NCBI RefSeq assembly: GCF_017654505.1
Contig: NC_054553.1
Span: forward strand, 2,579,501-2,643,500
Origin: Polyodon spathula
Lineage: Eukaryota; Chordata; Actinopteri; Acipenseriformes; Polyodontidae
Direction: 5' to 3'
Length of the DNA stretch: 64,000 bases
Shown here: piece after piece, positions 36,754-47,840 of the stretch
Layout: the number at the start of each line of letters is the position of its first letter
Position numbering within the stretch: position 1 is the first letter of the stretch
Position numbers and translations under genes: made by a program
Notes under the pieces: model-generated
What the model saw: the letters and a program-made list of their open reading frames with translations, nothing else
Databases searched by the model: none
What the model was told of the DNA's origin: nothing

Positions 36754-39700
36754 TTTTAAATTAATTTTTTTGAACTGGGCAGAGGGTAAGCTGTCTATGT
36801 AGGCTCAGTTGGAGTTTATTTTCTTAGGTTTACATTTGGATGTATTTTAGTATGTCCGATTGTAGGCTATAAATAAACATGTTTCAAGTGCCATTTGTAT
36901 ATCATTTTTATAACACTTAATTATATACTTATTAAACTGTTTAGTTAATGTTTTTAACACCAAAGAACTTACATACTGTTTCAAGGTGAGTTATATACTT
37001 TTTCGTTAATTAAAACCCACCTTTTCCATGTGCAATTTAACTCCTGATAAATTCTGACAATAGATACTGATTTCCTTTTAGGTTCCCACACAAACAAAAT
37101 AAACAGCACTGCTCGTAAATCTACATAATTTCAGAAATTGCATAAGCACAATTATTTAATAAAGAAATGGTCATAACAACCTCTTGAAAATGCCAAAATA
37201 AGCAGATCATCACACACTGTTGATCTTTCACAAGGAACAGCCTGAAATGTCATCTCCACTTTGGGGAATACAATTTGAGGATTTCTAACACCAAACTTCT
37301 CCAATAAAAAGTAATTTAAACATATTTAAACATGACAGCCATGCACCCTATAGATAGTGCTAAGGCAGGTGTTTGTAATTCATTTGTCACATGTATTGAA
37401 TCCTAATAGTACTGTTTCTAATCACCGCTACTGCTGGAGAGATACCATTGTGGTTAATGATGGAACGAATGTTGACTGCATATTATAACTGGGTTCTTGC
37501 TGCCAACTGAGCTAGATAAATAACGGAATAAGCATTTTAGTTTTGGAAGACACACTATATGTGAACAGATAGGACTAATAGAGAAACATGAAGTTAATTT
37601 GTTAAAGCAGCAGCAGGCCACGCACAGCTATGTGAATATGTGATTGGTTCATACAGCAGCGGTTGCAACAACCTCTCTGCAGACAGAAAGAATATACTGC
37701 CTTATCACTGTTGCTATGGTGAAATTGAAGGTATATTGTAAAAAGTACAACACAAATAAACATTAACTGGAGGGTTATTCTCAGTAGAAATACTTGGGGA
37801 GGTTAATTTGTTCCTTTGTCTTGCATGATGTGGGGATGGAGAATATTCTAATTTGTCATTAAAATAAAAAATAAAAAACAAAAAACAGACAGTCTGTTTT
37901 CGGTCATGCAAGCAGAGAACTAAAGAACTCGAGACCTTCAGAATGCCCTATCCGTCAAGGCAGAGTTCAAGGCTTTCAACACTTCTGAAGGCCTTGTTTT
38001 GCTGCCACTCGACAAGGATAATAAATTGAGTTCTGTGCCTGAGGCAACTTCATTGAGGAAGTGTCTACCAATCAAGTTCCCTTTCAGAAATGATTGCTGT
38101 GTTGCTTTCTTGTAGTGACTTTACATTTGTCTTTCAGAACCAAACAATCATCATTACAAACGCATGTCACTAATGCTGATGTTTTATGAATATGAATCCA
38201 TGCTGTTGATCATCTCTAGTGGAGTTTTTACATTCTGTATGACTGCTCAGCTTGTATTTTTTATTTTTTTCATGATAGATAGTCTTGACTGGATTCATTT
38301 TCTATTTTTTTTTAGTGTCTTGCTGGAGACCTTCAATAAATATTTTGTACTGCAGTCTATTGTCCTCTAATAAGTCATTCTACACTATCAGCGTGAGGTC
38401 TGGGTGCGTTGCATATTAACAATAAAATACCACTGAAACAAGCAGTGATCCCTTTATCACTGGGGTCTCATCTTCCCTACCGTGACTGGATAAAATTGTT
38501 TTTTTTAGAAAGATGTTGTGAAATTACTGCTGTCTGTTTCTGGTCATCTTGCCTGGACACTTGTAACAGAGGTCTCAGTCTCAATGGGTTTATTCCTGTT
38601 AAAGAATAAATACATAGATAACAGTGTGAACACTTGAAAGCAGTTGTCAAATGGGCTGGATTTTCTTGATTTACTTGAGTGCAGTGTACAAGCTATGCTG
38701 TATAAAACCAATTGTCTTGCTGACACAAGCATCTGTGGGAGTTGGAACCCAGAGGTATACTGTATAAGCATTAACAAACAAAAAAACAGTAAATGTCTGA
38801 TCATGCAAGTGAGGTCCTGCCGGGACTTTTATGGTCTATTACAGGTAAGCATTGTAAAGCCCAGAGGGGTAAGGTAAAGCATATTGAAAAACATGGCAAA
38901 CCAGTATATGCAAAATGAACTGTGGTTCACTTTTATCAGGGTTATTTTGTATTATTGGCTTTTCACACACACACACATAAAAAACACAACTACTGTATTT
39001 GCATTTTTTAAAGATTTCTATATTATTTCTCAGCGTTGCATGCAATTCATCATTAAGAAATATGAACGTATGGAGAAAATAATGTATGAAGTCTTGTTGC
39101 ACTGCTCTGTGAGTTAATGTCTTCCTTCAATTCCCTCAGCTCCCCTCTGCTAGACCTTTTCTAACAGTCTCTTTGGAATACCAGCACCTGTACCACTTTA
39201 AAATAATGTACCCAAACCCCAATAGCACAGACGCAGCTTTGCTTCAGCAAATAGCTACCGTTGATAAATTGAGCTTTCAAGTGGTCAAAGAGGCTGAGTA
39301 AACTGGATCTTAGAAGTTTAATTAAGTCAGTCCACTGACAAATAGACTGGGTGAGTGACAGTTCTGTGTGGCATTGCCCAGAAGCTAAAGGAATTAGACT
39401 AAACCTGAAGAAAAAGCCATTAGCTTCAACATCACCTGAAAGTGCTTATTCAGAGGCAAAGAAAACAACAAAGAACTGACATCGCTGGAGTTCAGACTCC
39501 TAACACTGAGCAATAAAGACGAGGTTTCCCATTATTAGCAGTAGGGTTATACCGTATCATTAGATTGCTGCTAATTATATGGTCTGCTTATGGTTTTGAC
39601 TTTCTGTAACAGGTAGGGTGTACTCTCCATGTTTTTTATATAGCAGCCACTCATCACTTTACTTAGATTATTATTAAGCTGTTAGGCAATGTAACTTTAA

Positions 39701-39906
39701 TTTTACATTCCTTTTTGTTTTGTTTTAAATTAACACTGATGTGCTTTACATGCAAAAATAAAAATAAGTCTCAACTTTTTTGGCACTCTATTTTGGTAGT
39801 ACCTTTCCGGCAATTTGGGATTACATGTATTTTTCTTTTAGGGAGAGAATACAAAAAAATGCAAATGAGGCTATTAATAAAACAATACGGTATGGTGATT
39901 TTAAAT
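36754..39906. other. AT-rich non-coding sequence
   Basis: About 3.1 kb with no recognised repeat family, RNA gene or coding sequence. Overlapping frames on both strands at 38544-39117 are short and motif-free. Confidence 0.4.
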
Positions 39907-39926
39907 GCCTGCCTGCCTGCCTGCCT
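39907..39926. repeat. (CCTG)n short tandem repeat
   Basis: About five CCTG units. Confidence 0.9.
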
Positions 39927-40761
39927 TCCAGTTTGGCCTTGCTAGAGTACCGATACCCTGCAGCTTTCTTAAACTGGGTTTACAAGAAGATTTTGAGTTG
40001 CATTGAAGAGACTCAAGGTCAACCTGCTTATTTAAATCCAGGACTTTCTCTCCTTCTCCTTTACATTGGTTCAGGGTGTTTTGTTTTGTTTTTAATTAAG
40101 AGAAAAAAAAACACAGGGATGCCTATAAATAGATTGCATAGAGTGTGCATATCTTTCTTGTAGAATTAATTAGGCAGCTTTTGATACATTTAAGGAAAAC
40201 AGCTTGAATACGTGGAAAAAAACAAAAAACAAAACAACATCTTAATTGTCCACATTGCGTAGTGACAGCCTGCTGAAATTGTAAAAACCGTCTTGTCAAT
40301 ATGGGTTCGTTAGCAGATTCACCCTTTTTCTTCTCTTTACATCTGTGCCTTCTTTAACTGCTGCCAGATGGAAGTTTAATGTCATATAATGAAGCTTTCT
40401 GAGAGCAGTGTGATCAGATTCAATTGTGAAGTAATAATACCCTGCCCTTAATGATAAAGCCGGCAAATGCTGCATATACTACAGCGATGTGTATTACCTC
40501 AGGGAACAAAAAAGATTTACGAAAGCAAGCACATTATTTTTAAACCAAAAGATCATAAGGCGCTATGAAGATAGACTTGAAATGGTTGTCCCTTATCCTG
40601 TCAGCCTCAATACAGGTAGAGGCTTGATTTCATGACAGTTGATATGATATATGATACATGATAATGTATACATAAGTAATTGTCCTTACATTTGTAAACC
40701 TGCTCAACTGCAAAGATTTAGAGACCCTGACTTTTGTATTAACTGTCCTGCTTTCAATATC
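39927..40761. other. non-coding sequence, no feature seen
   Basis: No repeat family was recognised up to the target-site duplication of the LTR. Confidence 0.45.
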
Positions 40762-40766
40762 CCCAG

Positions 40767-41516
40767 TCAATAACAGAAACCTCGTGTGGAAGGGTACTGG
40801 GTGATTCACTGACACACAGGAGACAGACAGGTGAACTTGAAACACCTCACATGTGCCTAATTTTATTGAGTGTGGGTGCTTCCATTTTTTAGCCCGCAGA
40901 GGGTGCTGTTGACCAACGATGGTAGACAGAACCACAGTAATATCAAAGGCGGTACACAGTTCAAAGCGCAGGCGCACTTACAGGTACTTGAAAGAATAAT
41001 CAAAAACAGAAGGTGTAAGAAAAAAATAATAAAACACACAGTAATAAAACTACAAATAAAAGGTGCTGCACTCGGCAGCGTTACCCCGGTCGTCGCTACC
41101 CACACGACCCCGGTCACCGGCTCACTAGCGGCTCCCTCAGCCTGTATAAACAATACTTCAGGGGTCTCCCCAAGGTTTCCCTGCTACTTCTATCTTTCTT
41201 TTGTTTTGTTTTCTTTTGGATTTCCTTTTCCGGTTTCTTTCTCCCAGCCGTTCTCGGTCCTGGACCAACGCTTCCGCACGCTCAGCACGGCTAAAAGGGC
41301 AGACCTGAGGGAACAGCAGAGTGTTATTTTATAGGGCCAACAATTCCCCCAAGACCTGCCTCTCAGCCACTCAGAGAGAGGGAAAGCCACACACCCTCTC
41401 TCCCACTTCTCCGTGTCACTGCCATGACCATCAGGCGGGTATTGGATCACTGCTGCCCTCCTCCTGCAGCACCATGAACACGCCAGCAGAGTCAGTACAG
41501 ATCTCCTCCTGTTACA
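40767..41516 (-). mobile_element. solo LTR of an LTR retrotransposon (750 bp)
   Basis: Read on the minus strand it starts TGTAACAGGAGGAG and ends TTCTGTTATTGA, so the outer TAACAG and CTGTTA are inverted. CTGGG on that strand stands directly outside both ends (plus-strand CCCAG at 40762-40766 and 41517-41521), a 5-bp target-site duplication. Inside are a TATA box, CCTATAAAATAAC, at about 41323-41335 and an AATAAA signal at about 40861-40867, in the order expected for a minus-strand promoter and poly(A) site. No internal region or second LTR is present, so it is most likely the product of LTR-LTR recombination. It is GC-richer and keeps many CpGs. Gypsy or retrovirus-like origin cannot be settled from the LTR. 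Long frames on both strands within it (40870-41531) are not genes. Confidence 0.8.
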
Positions 41517-41521
41517 CCCAG

Positions 41522-42232
41522 CCTTAATCATTTGTCTGTAAAATAGTACAAGGCAGATGTGATCGACATACTTTTCTTTGCCTCTGTAAATATATTACTC
41601 CCCATACCCCAGCACAATAAAAGACAATGTACCTTTGTACAACTGACAACAGTGTTCAGAATGTTCCTTTGAAAGAAAGGTAAGCTGCCATAATTCTGTC
41701 TAATGGTTTGATTTGAAAAGAACAATTGTTAATCTGAAGGTCAGCGATTACTTTTTTTTACAGCAGCTTGGTAATGGACTGGAACATAGACAGTGAAAGA
41801 TGCATGCATGAAGAAGCAGTTTACAGTGTTTGCAGAGTACTGGTTTTTGAACTAATTTATGCTCCCAGTTCTCCTTGTTAAGCCAAGCTAATTTTTCAGT
41901 CTATTGACTCTTCTTTTTGCTCTTTCCTGACTTTCCTTTTAAATGCCTGTGCAAGACAGATCCTGGGGAAAGAATTGCAGTGGCTCTTTGGTGAAAGGCT
42001 TTAATGGGATTGAGTTTTTAATTGCTGGAGCTTACATAACCTGAGGTGGCAACAACCTTAAATCTTGTGTGCTGACGATAATCATCATTGAGCTTAATGA
42101 TCTCTTACAAAAAGATGAACTTGGTTGTTAGAGTGCATTGTAGCTCATTTTTTAGCCCCCAGAAGAAAGGGTGTTACAGAGATACATGTTGCCAACTCGT
42201 TTAAGAAAATGTCAAAGAAGCATTTTTGTTTT
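41522..42232. other. non-coding sequence, no feature seen
   Basis: No repeat family or coding sequence was recognised. Confidence 0.45.
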
Positions 42233-42308
42233 TAGCATATGGCACTCAATAACGATACATTTTGGATTTTTAGCATATGGCACTCAATAACGATACATTT
42301 TGGATTTT
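42233..42308 (+). repeat. 38-bp tandem duplication
   Basis: Two identical 38-bp units starting TAGCATATGGCACTCAATAA lie head to tail at 42233 and 42271. Their identity suggests a very recent duplication or an assembly or sequencing duplication. Confidence 0.95.
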
Positions 42309-42329
42309 TAGACATTTATTAAATAGTTT

Positions 42330-42436
42330 GGGTAATTGTGTCTCTCATTGCTGTGAATTTACATAGTAGTTATTTAGTATAAATATAACCCAAACCCTAT
42401 CCCTAACCCTGAACAACGAACCCTAACCCTAATATG
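42330..42436. mobile_element. telomere-core MITE, copy I (remnant)
   Basis: Left-arm fragments TTGTGTCTCTCATTGCTGTG and TTTACATAGTAGTTATTTAG are followed by a core with AACCCAAACCCTATCCCTAA and a further AACCCTAACCCTAA. The right arm is gone. Confidence 0.78.
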
Positions 42437-42843
42437 ATATTTTGAAGACTGGGGACAGCTGCTGTGTTCTCTATTGTATTTAATTTTGGGTTACAGTCCA
42501 GTAGATGGAAACCACTGTCTCCTGTATAGGAAAGGAAGTATAGTAATGATCCCATTATATTATTAGGAGACATGTAGGAAGACCCGTTCTTCATATATTC
42601 ATAGGACAGGAGGCATGTAACCCTTAGCAGGAGCAGAAAGTAAAGTTGGTTACTCGCTGCTGTCCTTAACAAGCCCCCATTGTAAGAGCTCAGGGGGTCC
42701 CTTTGTATCCTGATGAGCTACTCTTCAGATAAGACAGAGGGAAGGAAGTATGAAAGGAGCTGCTCAGCTTCCTGCTGGAAATCTTTAATCATTTATTTCT
42801 TTGAATACAGTTATTTTGGGAATCGCAGTGCTGATGGGGCAAA
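42437..42843. other. non-coding sequence, no feature seen
   Basis: No repeat family was recognised. An 89-codon minus-strand frame (42403-42672) is motif-free and overlaps the MITE remnant. Confidence 0.45.
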
Positions 42844-42869
42844 GGGGGGGGGGGGGTTGGGGGGGGGGG

Positions 42870-42934
<65 letters not shown>
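42844..42934. repeat. ~90-nt guanine run
   Basis: Almost pure G, interrupted only by TT near 42857 and a C at 42870. Translation gives polyglycine and is meaningless. Such runs can form G-quadruplexes and are hard to sequence, so the length should be doubted. Confidence 0.9.
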
Positions 42935-42936
<2 letters not shown>

Positions 42937-43329
42937 ATTTTTTAACTTTTGTCGTCGCCTAAAAAAACAGAATAATTACGAATATGAAAAAAAAACCCAC
43001 ACAGAAGCATTTGTGGGAACATTTACTCATACACTGTGACTAAATGGAAGATGATAAGTCATAAAACTGCTTTGTATTTTTGTTCATTTCATTTCCTCGC
43101 CTCTTACACATATGCCAACCGTTTTACTTCCTTCAAAATGCACATTAGTTGGCAAGGTTCTAAAATAATTACCCTTAACTATTATTGTATAGATAATTTA
43201 TACAAGTAGATACATACAGTACAGAACCACTGCTCGGCTGGTTTCAGATGGGCTGTGAAACCAACCATTAAATATCCATCCTGTTTAAAGCACTGGCAAA
43301 TGTCTTCCCTAGACCTATCGTATATAGGT

Positions 43330-43332
<3 letters not shown>
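42935..43332. other. non-coding sequence, no feature seen
   Basis: No repeat family or coding sequence was recognised. Confidence 0.5.

Positions 43333-43394
<62 letters not shown>
43333..43394. repeat. (AT)n microsatellite
   Basis: About 31 uninterrupted AT units. Confidence 0.98.
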
Positions 43395-43396
<2 letters not shown>

Positions 43397-44116
43397 TGGA
43401 AAATGCATTTCTTCAGAAGGTCAGTTGAGTTTAATTGATTTTCCAATGTATTTGGGTATTTGCTTGCTCTTAGTTGCAGGTCCATTAATTATGTACTATA
43501 AGTGAATGGAAGGGCATGGTACAGAGCAGCATACCTTCTATGGGAAGTCTGCCCATCTCTGTAGCAGCTGGGCAGTATTTAAAAAGGGCTGTAAAGAATT
43601 AATATATGTATATGCACTGTATATGGCTTGAATGGATTTACTCGCATACACCTGCAAAAATCCTGTCAAAATCAATTGCAGGTGCTCATTTCAGGAGTGC
43701 ATGCTTTAACATAAATATTACAACAGAGAAACTCCACTTTAAGTGACCATACTGACATTACTAAGCTGTGTGCAACTCACGAGAGTAGGGGCATTAACAA
43801 TTCACAAGAAAAATCTCATTTTCACAGGTAGTTAATCGTCTAAATGTATTTTAAAAAGAATTATCATGAGCCAGGCTTGTATTTAACTTGAATGAAATTA
43901 TGTGGAAACGAATTAGATTCATGCAGTCTTGATTTATACCCTTAACTGGAATTACATCAGAAATGTCCTCTGGGCTGGTAGCAGGAGCAGTTGGGTTGGA
44001 AACGTGTACCATGTGACTCTACCACTGTACTGGCTGGTATTTAGTGATATTATTTTAAGAATCTGTATTTTTATGAATTTCTGCATGTAATCAAATGGTA
44101 ACACTTCAGATGTGAT

Positions 44117-44119
<3 letters not shown>
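43395..44119. other. AT-rich non-coding sequence, no feature seen
   Basis: No repeat family or coding sequence was recognised. Confidence 0.5.

Positions 44120-44181
<62 letters not shown>
44120..44181. repeat. (AT)n microsatellite
   Basis: About 30 AT units. A 139-codon minus-strand frame (43952-44371) runs through it only because AT repeats lack stops in that frame. Confidence 0.98.
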
Positions 44182-44184
<3 letters not shown>

Positions 44185-44687
44185 TAAAACAGTGCATGAA
44201 AGATGCTTGCTGAAATGCTGATATTAGCTGGAATATGGAGGCTGTTTTCCTAATAATTTTTCCCAGTGTAGCAGAATGCCAAATGTCACTCCATTTCCCG
44301 GCTGATTTTCTCAATATTACTGAATGTGATATGGACCGTTTATTTCTCAACTGTGCTCTCTCTTTCTGCACAGTTCAAGTACCTGCAGTATGGTAAAGGC
44401 TTATTGTATCAGTAGTTTTATGTTTCATATAGTAAGTACAGTTTTACATGTATATACAGTAATATCATATACATATTCATTTGGAAATGAGGTTCAGTAA
44501 GACAATATTAAAGGACTGTTCAGTATCTTTTATTTTAGTTTTGTATTTTTGCATAGCAAACACTGCCATTCAGTGATTGAATGACATTGTGAGAAAATGC
44601 AATGCATTACAATAAATATATTTTAAATCTCAAAGTGGCATTTTGTTTATTCTGCAAGGCACAATTTTTAACGCGACGTATTTATGA
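44182..44687. other. AT-rich non-coding sequence, no feature seen
   Basis: No repeat family or coding sequence was recognised. Confidence 0.5.
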
Positions 44688-44692
44688 TATAT

Positions 44693-44744
<52 letters not shown>
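44688..44744. repeat. (AT)n microsatellite
   Basis: Two AT runs separated by one phase break near 44702. Confidence 0.97.
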
Positions 44745-44751
<7 letters not shown>

Positions 44752-45658
44752 CTAAAGCAGAAGCAATTGCAGCTCTCACTGCAAGGGATTTGGGTTATCA
44801 TGCAGATCTCTTAGAGGAGAGCTTAGAAGAAGCACTTTATAGAGTTTTGCATCAAGATTATACTCTGGAATGGACAAGGCTGTCTATGTAACTATACTAG
44901 TCATCGGAACAAAGGAGGTCATTTCTCAAGAAGTGAATCGATTGGTCTTTAATTAAGTTTTTCACTGCACTGACTAGCTTATCGGTCAAAGAATGTTCCT
45001 GCTATTAGCGGATCCTTTTGTTTTATTGAATTTGTTAGAAATAATTTATAGCTTAAATCATAAAAATAAAATCAATATTCTCAAAGGTCCCAGTTATTGA
45101 ATCTCACTCGCGTCATTCCCACTTTGCAGTGTCACTCGTTTCCCTCCTGGATGTTTTAAAGTACTTTAATTCTCCTTAGCAAGGTTAAGCATATACGTTA
45201 AGTGCTTTGCACTCCTCCAAGATATTCTCTGGTCCCTGGGGAATTTGTTAGAAAGCTATTTAAGAACCCAGACTGATCATTATAACAATATAAAAGGTGA
45301 TTTTGCAGGCAACTGGAAATCTTTTCTGTCTGACTTTATAAATGCCTCAGTCGAATACAAGCATACAGCTGCAAAAAAACAACAACTGCACATTAGGAAA
45401 GATACAGAACACAATATAAGAAAGGAACAAGTTAGTCTTCTTATAGTACAATTACATCGAAAAGCAAAGGAACATGTGCAGGGAACCCTTTAGCTTACTG
45501 AGCCACTGCATGTTATATAGGCTTGTCTCTTGCTTGAACTCTTCAACTATTTAAGAGTTGAAAACAATTAGAAAGGTCTAATTAAGCAAATGTTTTGTCC
45601 AATTAAGGGCTTAGTTAAGTAATTGACAGCTCAGTTGTAATGAAAACAAGCAAATGCA
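44745..45658. other. non-coding sequence, possibly the interior of a decayed hAT element
   Basis: This lies upstream of the hAT-type end at 45659-45691. A plus-strand frame at 45245-45493 (82 codons) is rich in Lys, Gln and His and has no motif I can assign. It could be transposon debris or chance. The opposite terminus was not located. Confidence 0.25.
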
Positions 45659-45691
45659 TGGGGTCCCCAGGACCAGGGTTGGGAACCACTG
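45659..45691 (-). mobile_element. hAT-type transposon terminus
   Basis: The segment reads GGGTCCCCAGGACCAGGG then TTGGGAACCACTG. On the minus strand it begins CAGTGGTTCCCAACCCTGG, the CAGNG-type start found in hAT elements and abundant in fish repeats as I remember them. Its 8-bp flank would be AGGTAAAC. No matching second end was seen nearby, so this is one end only. Confidence 0.5.
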
Positions 45692-46168
45692 AGGTAAACT
45701 ATGTTTGTTAGAATCATCTGCAGTAAGTGTATTTGTTTTTGGAATAAAAGTGATGAAGACCATAGAAATGTTAAAAACAATCATTTTAAGCCCTTACGCT
45801 ACTATTCATTGAAGGCAGTATACATCAAGGTAGAGTTAGAAATGGCCAGCAGCACACAAATAAGGTAGATCTAAATGGGTTTAATAGGTGGCAGACAAAT
45901 GCCTCATCCACTTTGTGGGCAGGGTGTTAAAAACTGAAAGCTAAAACGGATAAAGATCACAATCTGATTTCAAAAACCAAATCAATGTGGGAGGTTACAT
46001 ATAGTTCAGCCTGGCTAATAACTGTTTCAGAGGTCAGCACCATCATCGTGTGACTGCATGGAATCATAATGAATATTTGACTTCATTGAACCCCTGCAGA
46101 TAAAATAGATATCAGGAACTGTTCTTTAAAAGGACACTTTAATGGTGTGGCTGGCAATGTAAAAAGAT

Positions 46169-46170
<2 letters not shown>
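45692..46170. other. non-coding sequence, no feature seen
   Basis: No repeat family or coding sequence was recognised. Confidence 0.5.

Positions 46171-46237
<67 letters not shown>
46171..46237. repeat. (AAT)n trinucleotide repeat
   Basis: About 22 uninterrupted AAT units. Confidence 0.98.
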
Positions 46238-47221
46238 TTTAAAGAATAAAAAAATCACTTGGACGCTGTGGCATTTCTAATTTAAATGTATGATAAACAC
46301 AATGCAGGCGATGATGAGTGCATTCTGTGCTTAGCACAATGTGTTTTCAGAGTGGAGGCTTATTAGGGCAGTGCACTAGAGCCATGCCTGTCTCTCAGGG
46401 GACCGAAGCCTGAGTCCATCTGTGTGGTCTCAACACATTCATCAAACAGACTTTTAGACTAAATAAGCAGAGAAGCTAAATTACCCTTTGACCCCAGATT
46501 GGAGAGGACTAGCTGTGACAGGGGATGAGCTAATAGTACAGACATTCGCCATGACCAGTGGTCAATATGTACCAAGCATTGACTAAGCTTATTCAATACC
46601 TCTAAATGATATGGGACAATTGCTTTGTAGATCTCTTATGTTATGCTTTTGATTGCCCAGGTGATGCTTCCCAAATTCGCCTGTTTTTTTTGTTTTGTTT
46701 TGTTTTTTCACTTCAGAAATATCAACTGCCACTTGACAAAAAATAATTCAAACTAACTCTTCAACACTGACATTCTGCCCAAGACGATTTAAAGCCAGTG
46801 TTTGTGAGCATGTCAGCCCTTCTTTAGTTAAGATCCTTTCTTGGATTTGAAGATTGGATTTGATTGTAGATACTATACTGCTGCTGTTCTATGCTTGTCT
46901 TCTCAGCGTGCATTTGAAGTTTGTATAAAGCATGAGGACACACAGCTGGCTGAGGGTATGAGAAAAACATGAAAAGATATAAAAAGTGTACATCTCTAAA
47001 CACGTAATTAATGGAAGGCTTTATTAGACTTTTATTATTAGGTCTTAAGAAAACAGAAATGACATTCACTGGAATTTATTGCTGGAACCTCATATAGTTT
47101 TTGTTGTCAAGTACCCCATGAGGTTTTACAATTCATTTTTAGAAGAAGGGATATGCTCATGCAGTTGAGCAGTTGGTTAAAACAGCAAAATAAAAGAGCC
47201 TTTAAATAAAAGGACTATCAG
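46238..47221. other. non-coding sequence, no feature seen
   Basis: No repeat family was recognised. A T-rich (TTTTG)n-like stretch lies near 46684-46708. Confidence 0.5.
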
Positions 47222-47520
47222 ATACATAAGAACATAAGAACATAAGAAAGTTTACAAATGAGAGGAGGCCATTTGGCCTATCTTGCTCTTTTGGTTGTTA
47301 GTAGCTTATTGATCCCAGAATCTCATCAAGCAGCTTCTTGAAGGATTCCAAGGTGTCAGCTTCAATTACTGGGGAGTTGGTTCCAGACCCTCACAATTCT
47401 CTGTGTAAAAAAGTGCCTCCTATTTTCTGTTTTGAACGTCCCTTTCTCTAATCTCCATTTGTGACCCCTGGTCCTTGTTTCTTTATTTCAGGTCAAAAAA
47501 GTCCCATTTATTTATAAATG
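47222..47520. mobile_element. CR1-like dispersed repeat fragment, second copy type
   Basis: It begins with ACATAAGAACATAAGAACAT and includes GAGAGGAGGCCATTTGGCC, AGTAGCTTATTGATCCCAGA, CAGACCCTCACAATTCTCTG and GTGACCCCTGGTCCTTGTTT. It shares with 11160-11705 a GGCC(CAT/TAT)C motif, the CTCTnTGTGTAAAAAAGTG phrase and the TTCTGTTnTnAAC phrase in the same order, so the two are related subfamilies. As I recall it, this version is abundant in sturgeon-type genomes. The 3' side ends at AAATAAATAAATAATATA and an AT microsatellite. Confidence 0.6.
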
Positions 47521-47536
47521 GGAATAAATAAATAAA

Positions 47537-47538
47537 TA

Positions 47539-47621
<83 letters not shown>

Positions 47622-47741
47622 TAATGTGTTTGTACATTATTATGTATATATATGTATATTATATATATATATATGTATATACACATTTGTGTATTGTGCT
47701 ATAACATTATATGCATATATTACATTATATATATAATATAT

Positions 47742-47837
<96 letters not shown>

Positions 47838-47840
47838 CAA
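47537..47840. repeat. long (AT)n microsatellite complex
   Basis: Pure AT at about 47541-47617, then a spacer with GTGTTTGTACATTATTATG, then interrupted and pure AT from 47645 to about 47840. Long isoleucine-tyrosine frames on both strands are repeat translations. Confidence 0.97.

Noticed and set aside
40870..41531. Frames of 154 and 113 codons on opposite strands
   Set aside because: They lie within a block with LTR features (inverted termini, 5-bp flanks, TATA box, poly(A) signal) and match no known protein.
42713..43039. 108-codon frame with a polyglycine tract
   Set aside because: The polyglycine comes from the G run; nothing on either side resembles a protein family.
45245..45493. 82-codon frame rich in Lys, Gln and His
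   Set aside because: No family resemblance. It is at best transposon debris, so it is mentioned only in the surrounding block.
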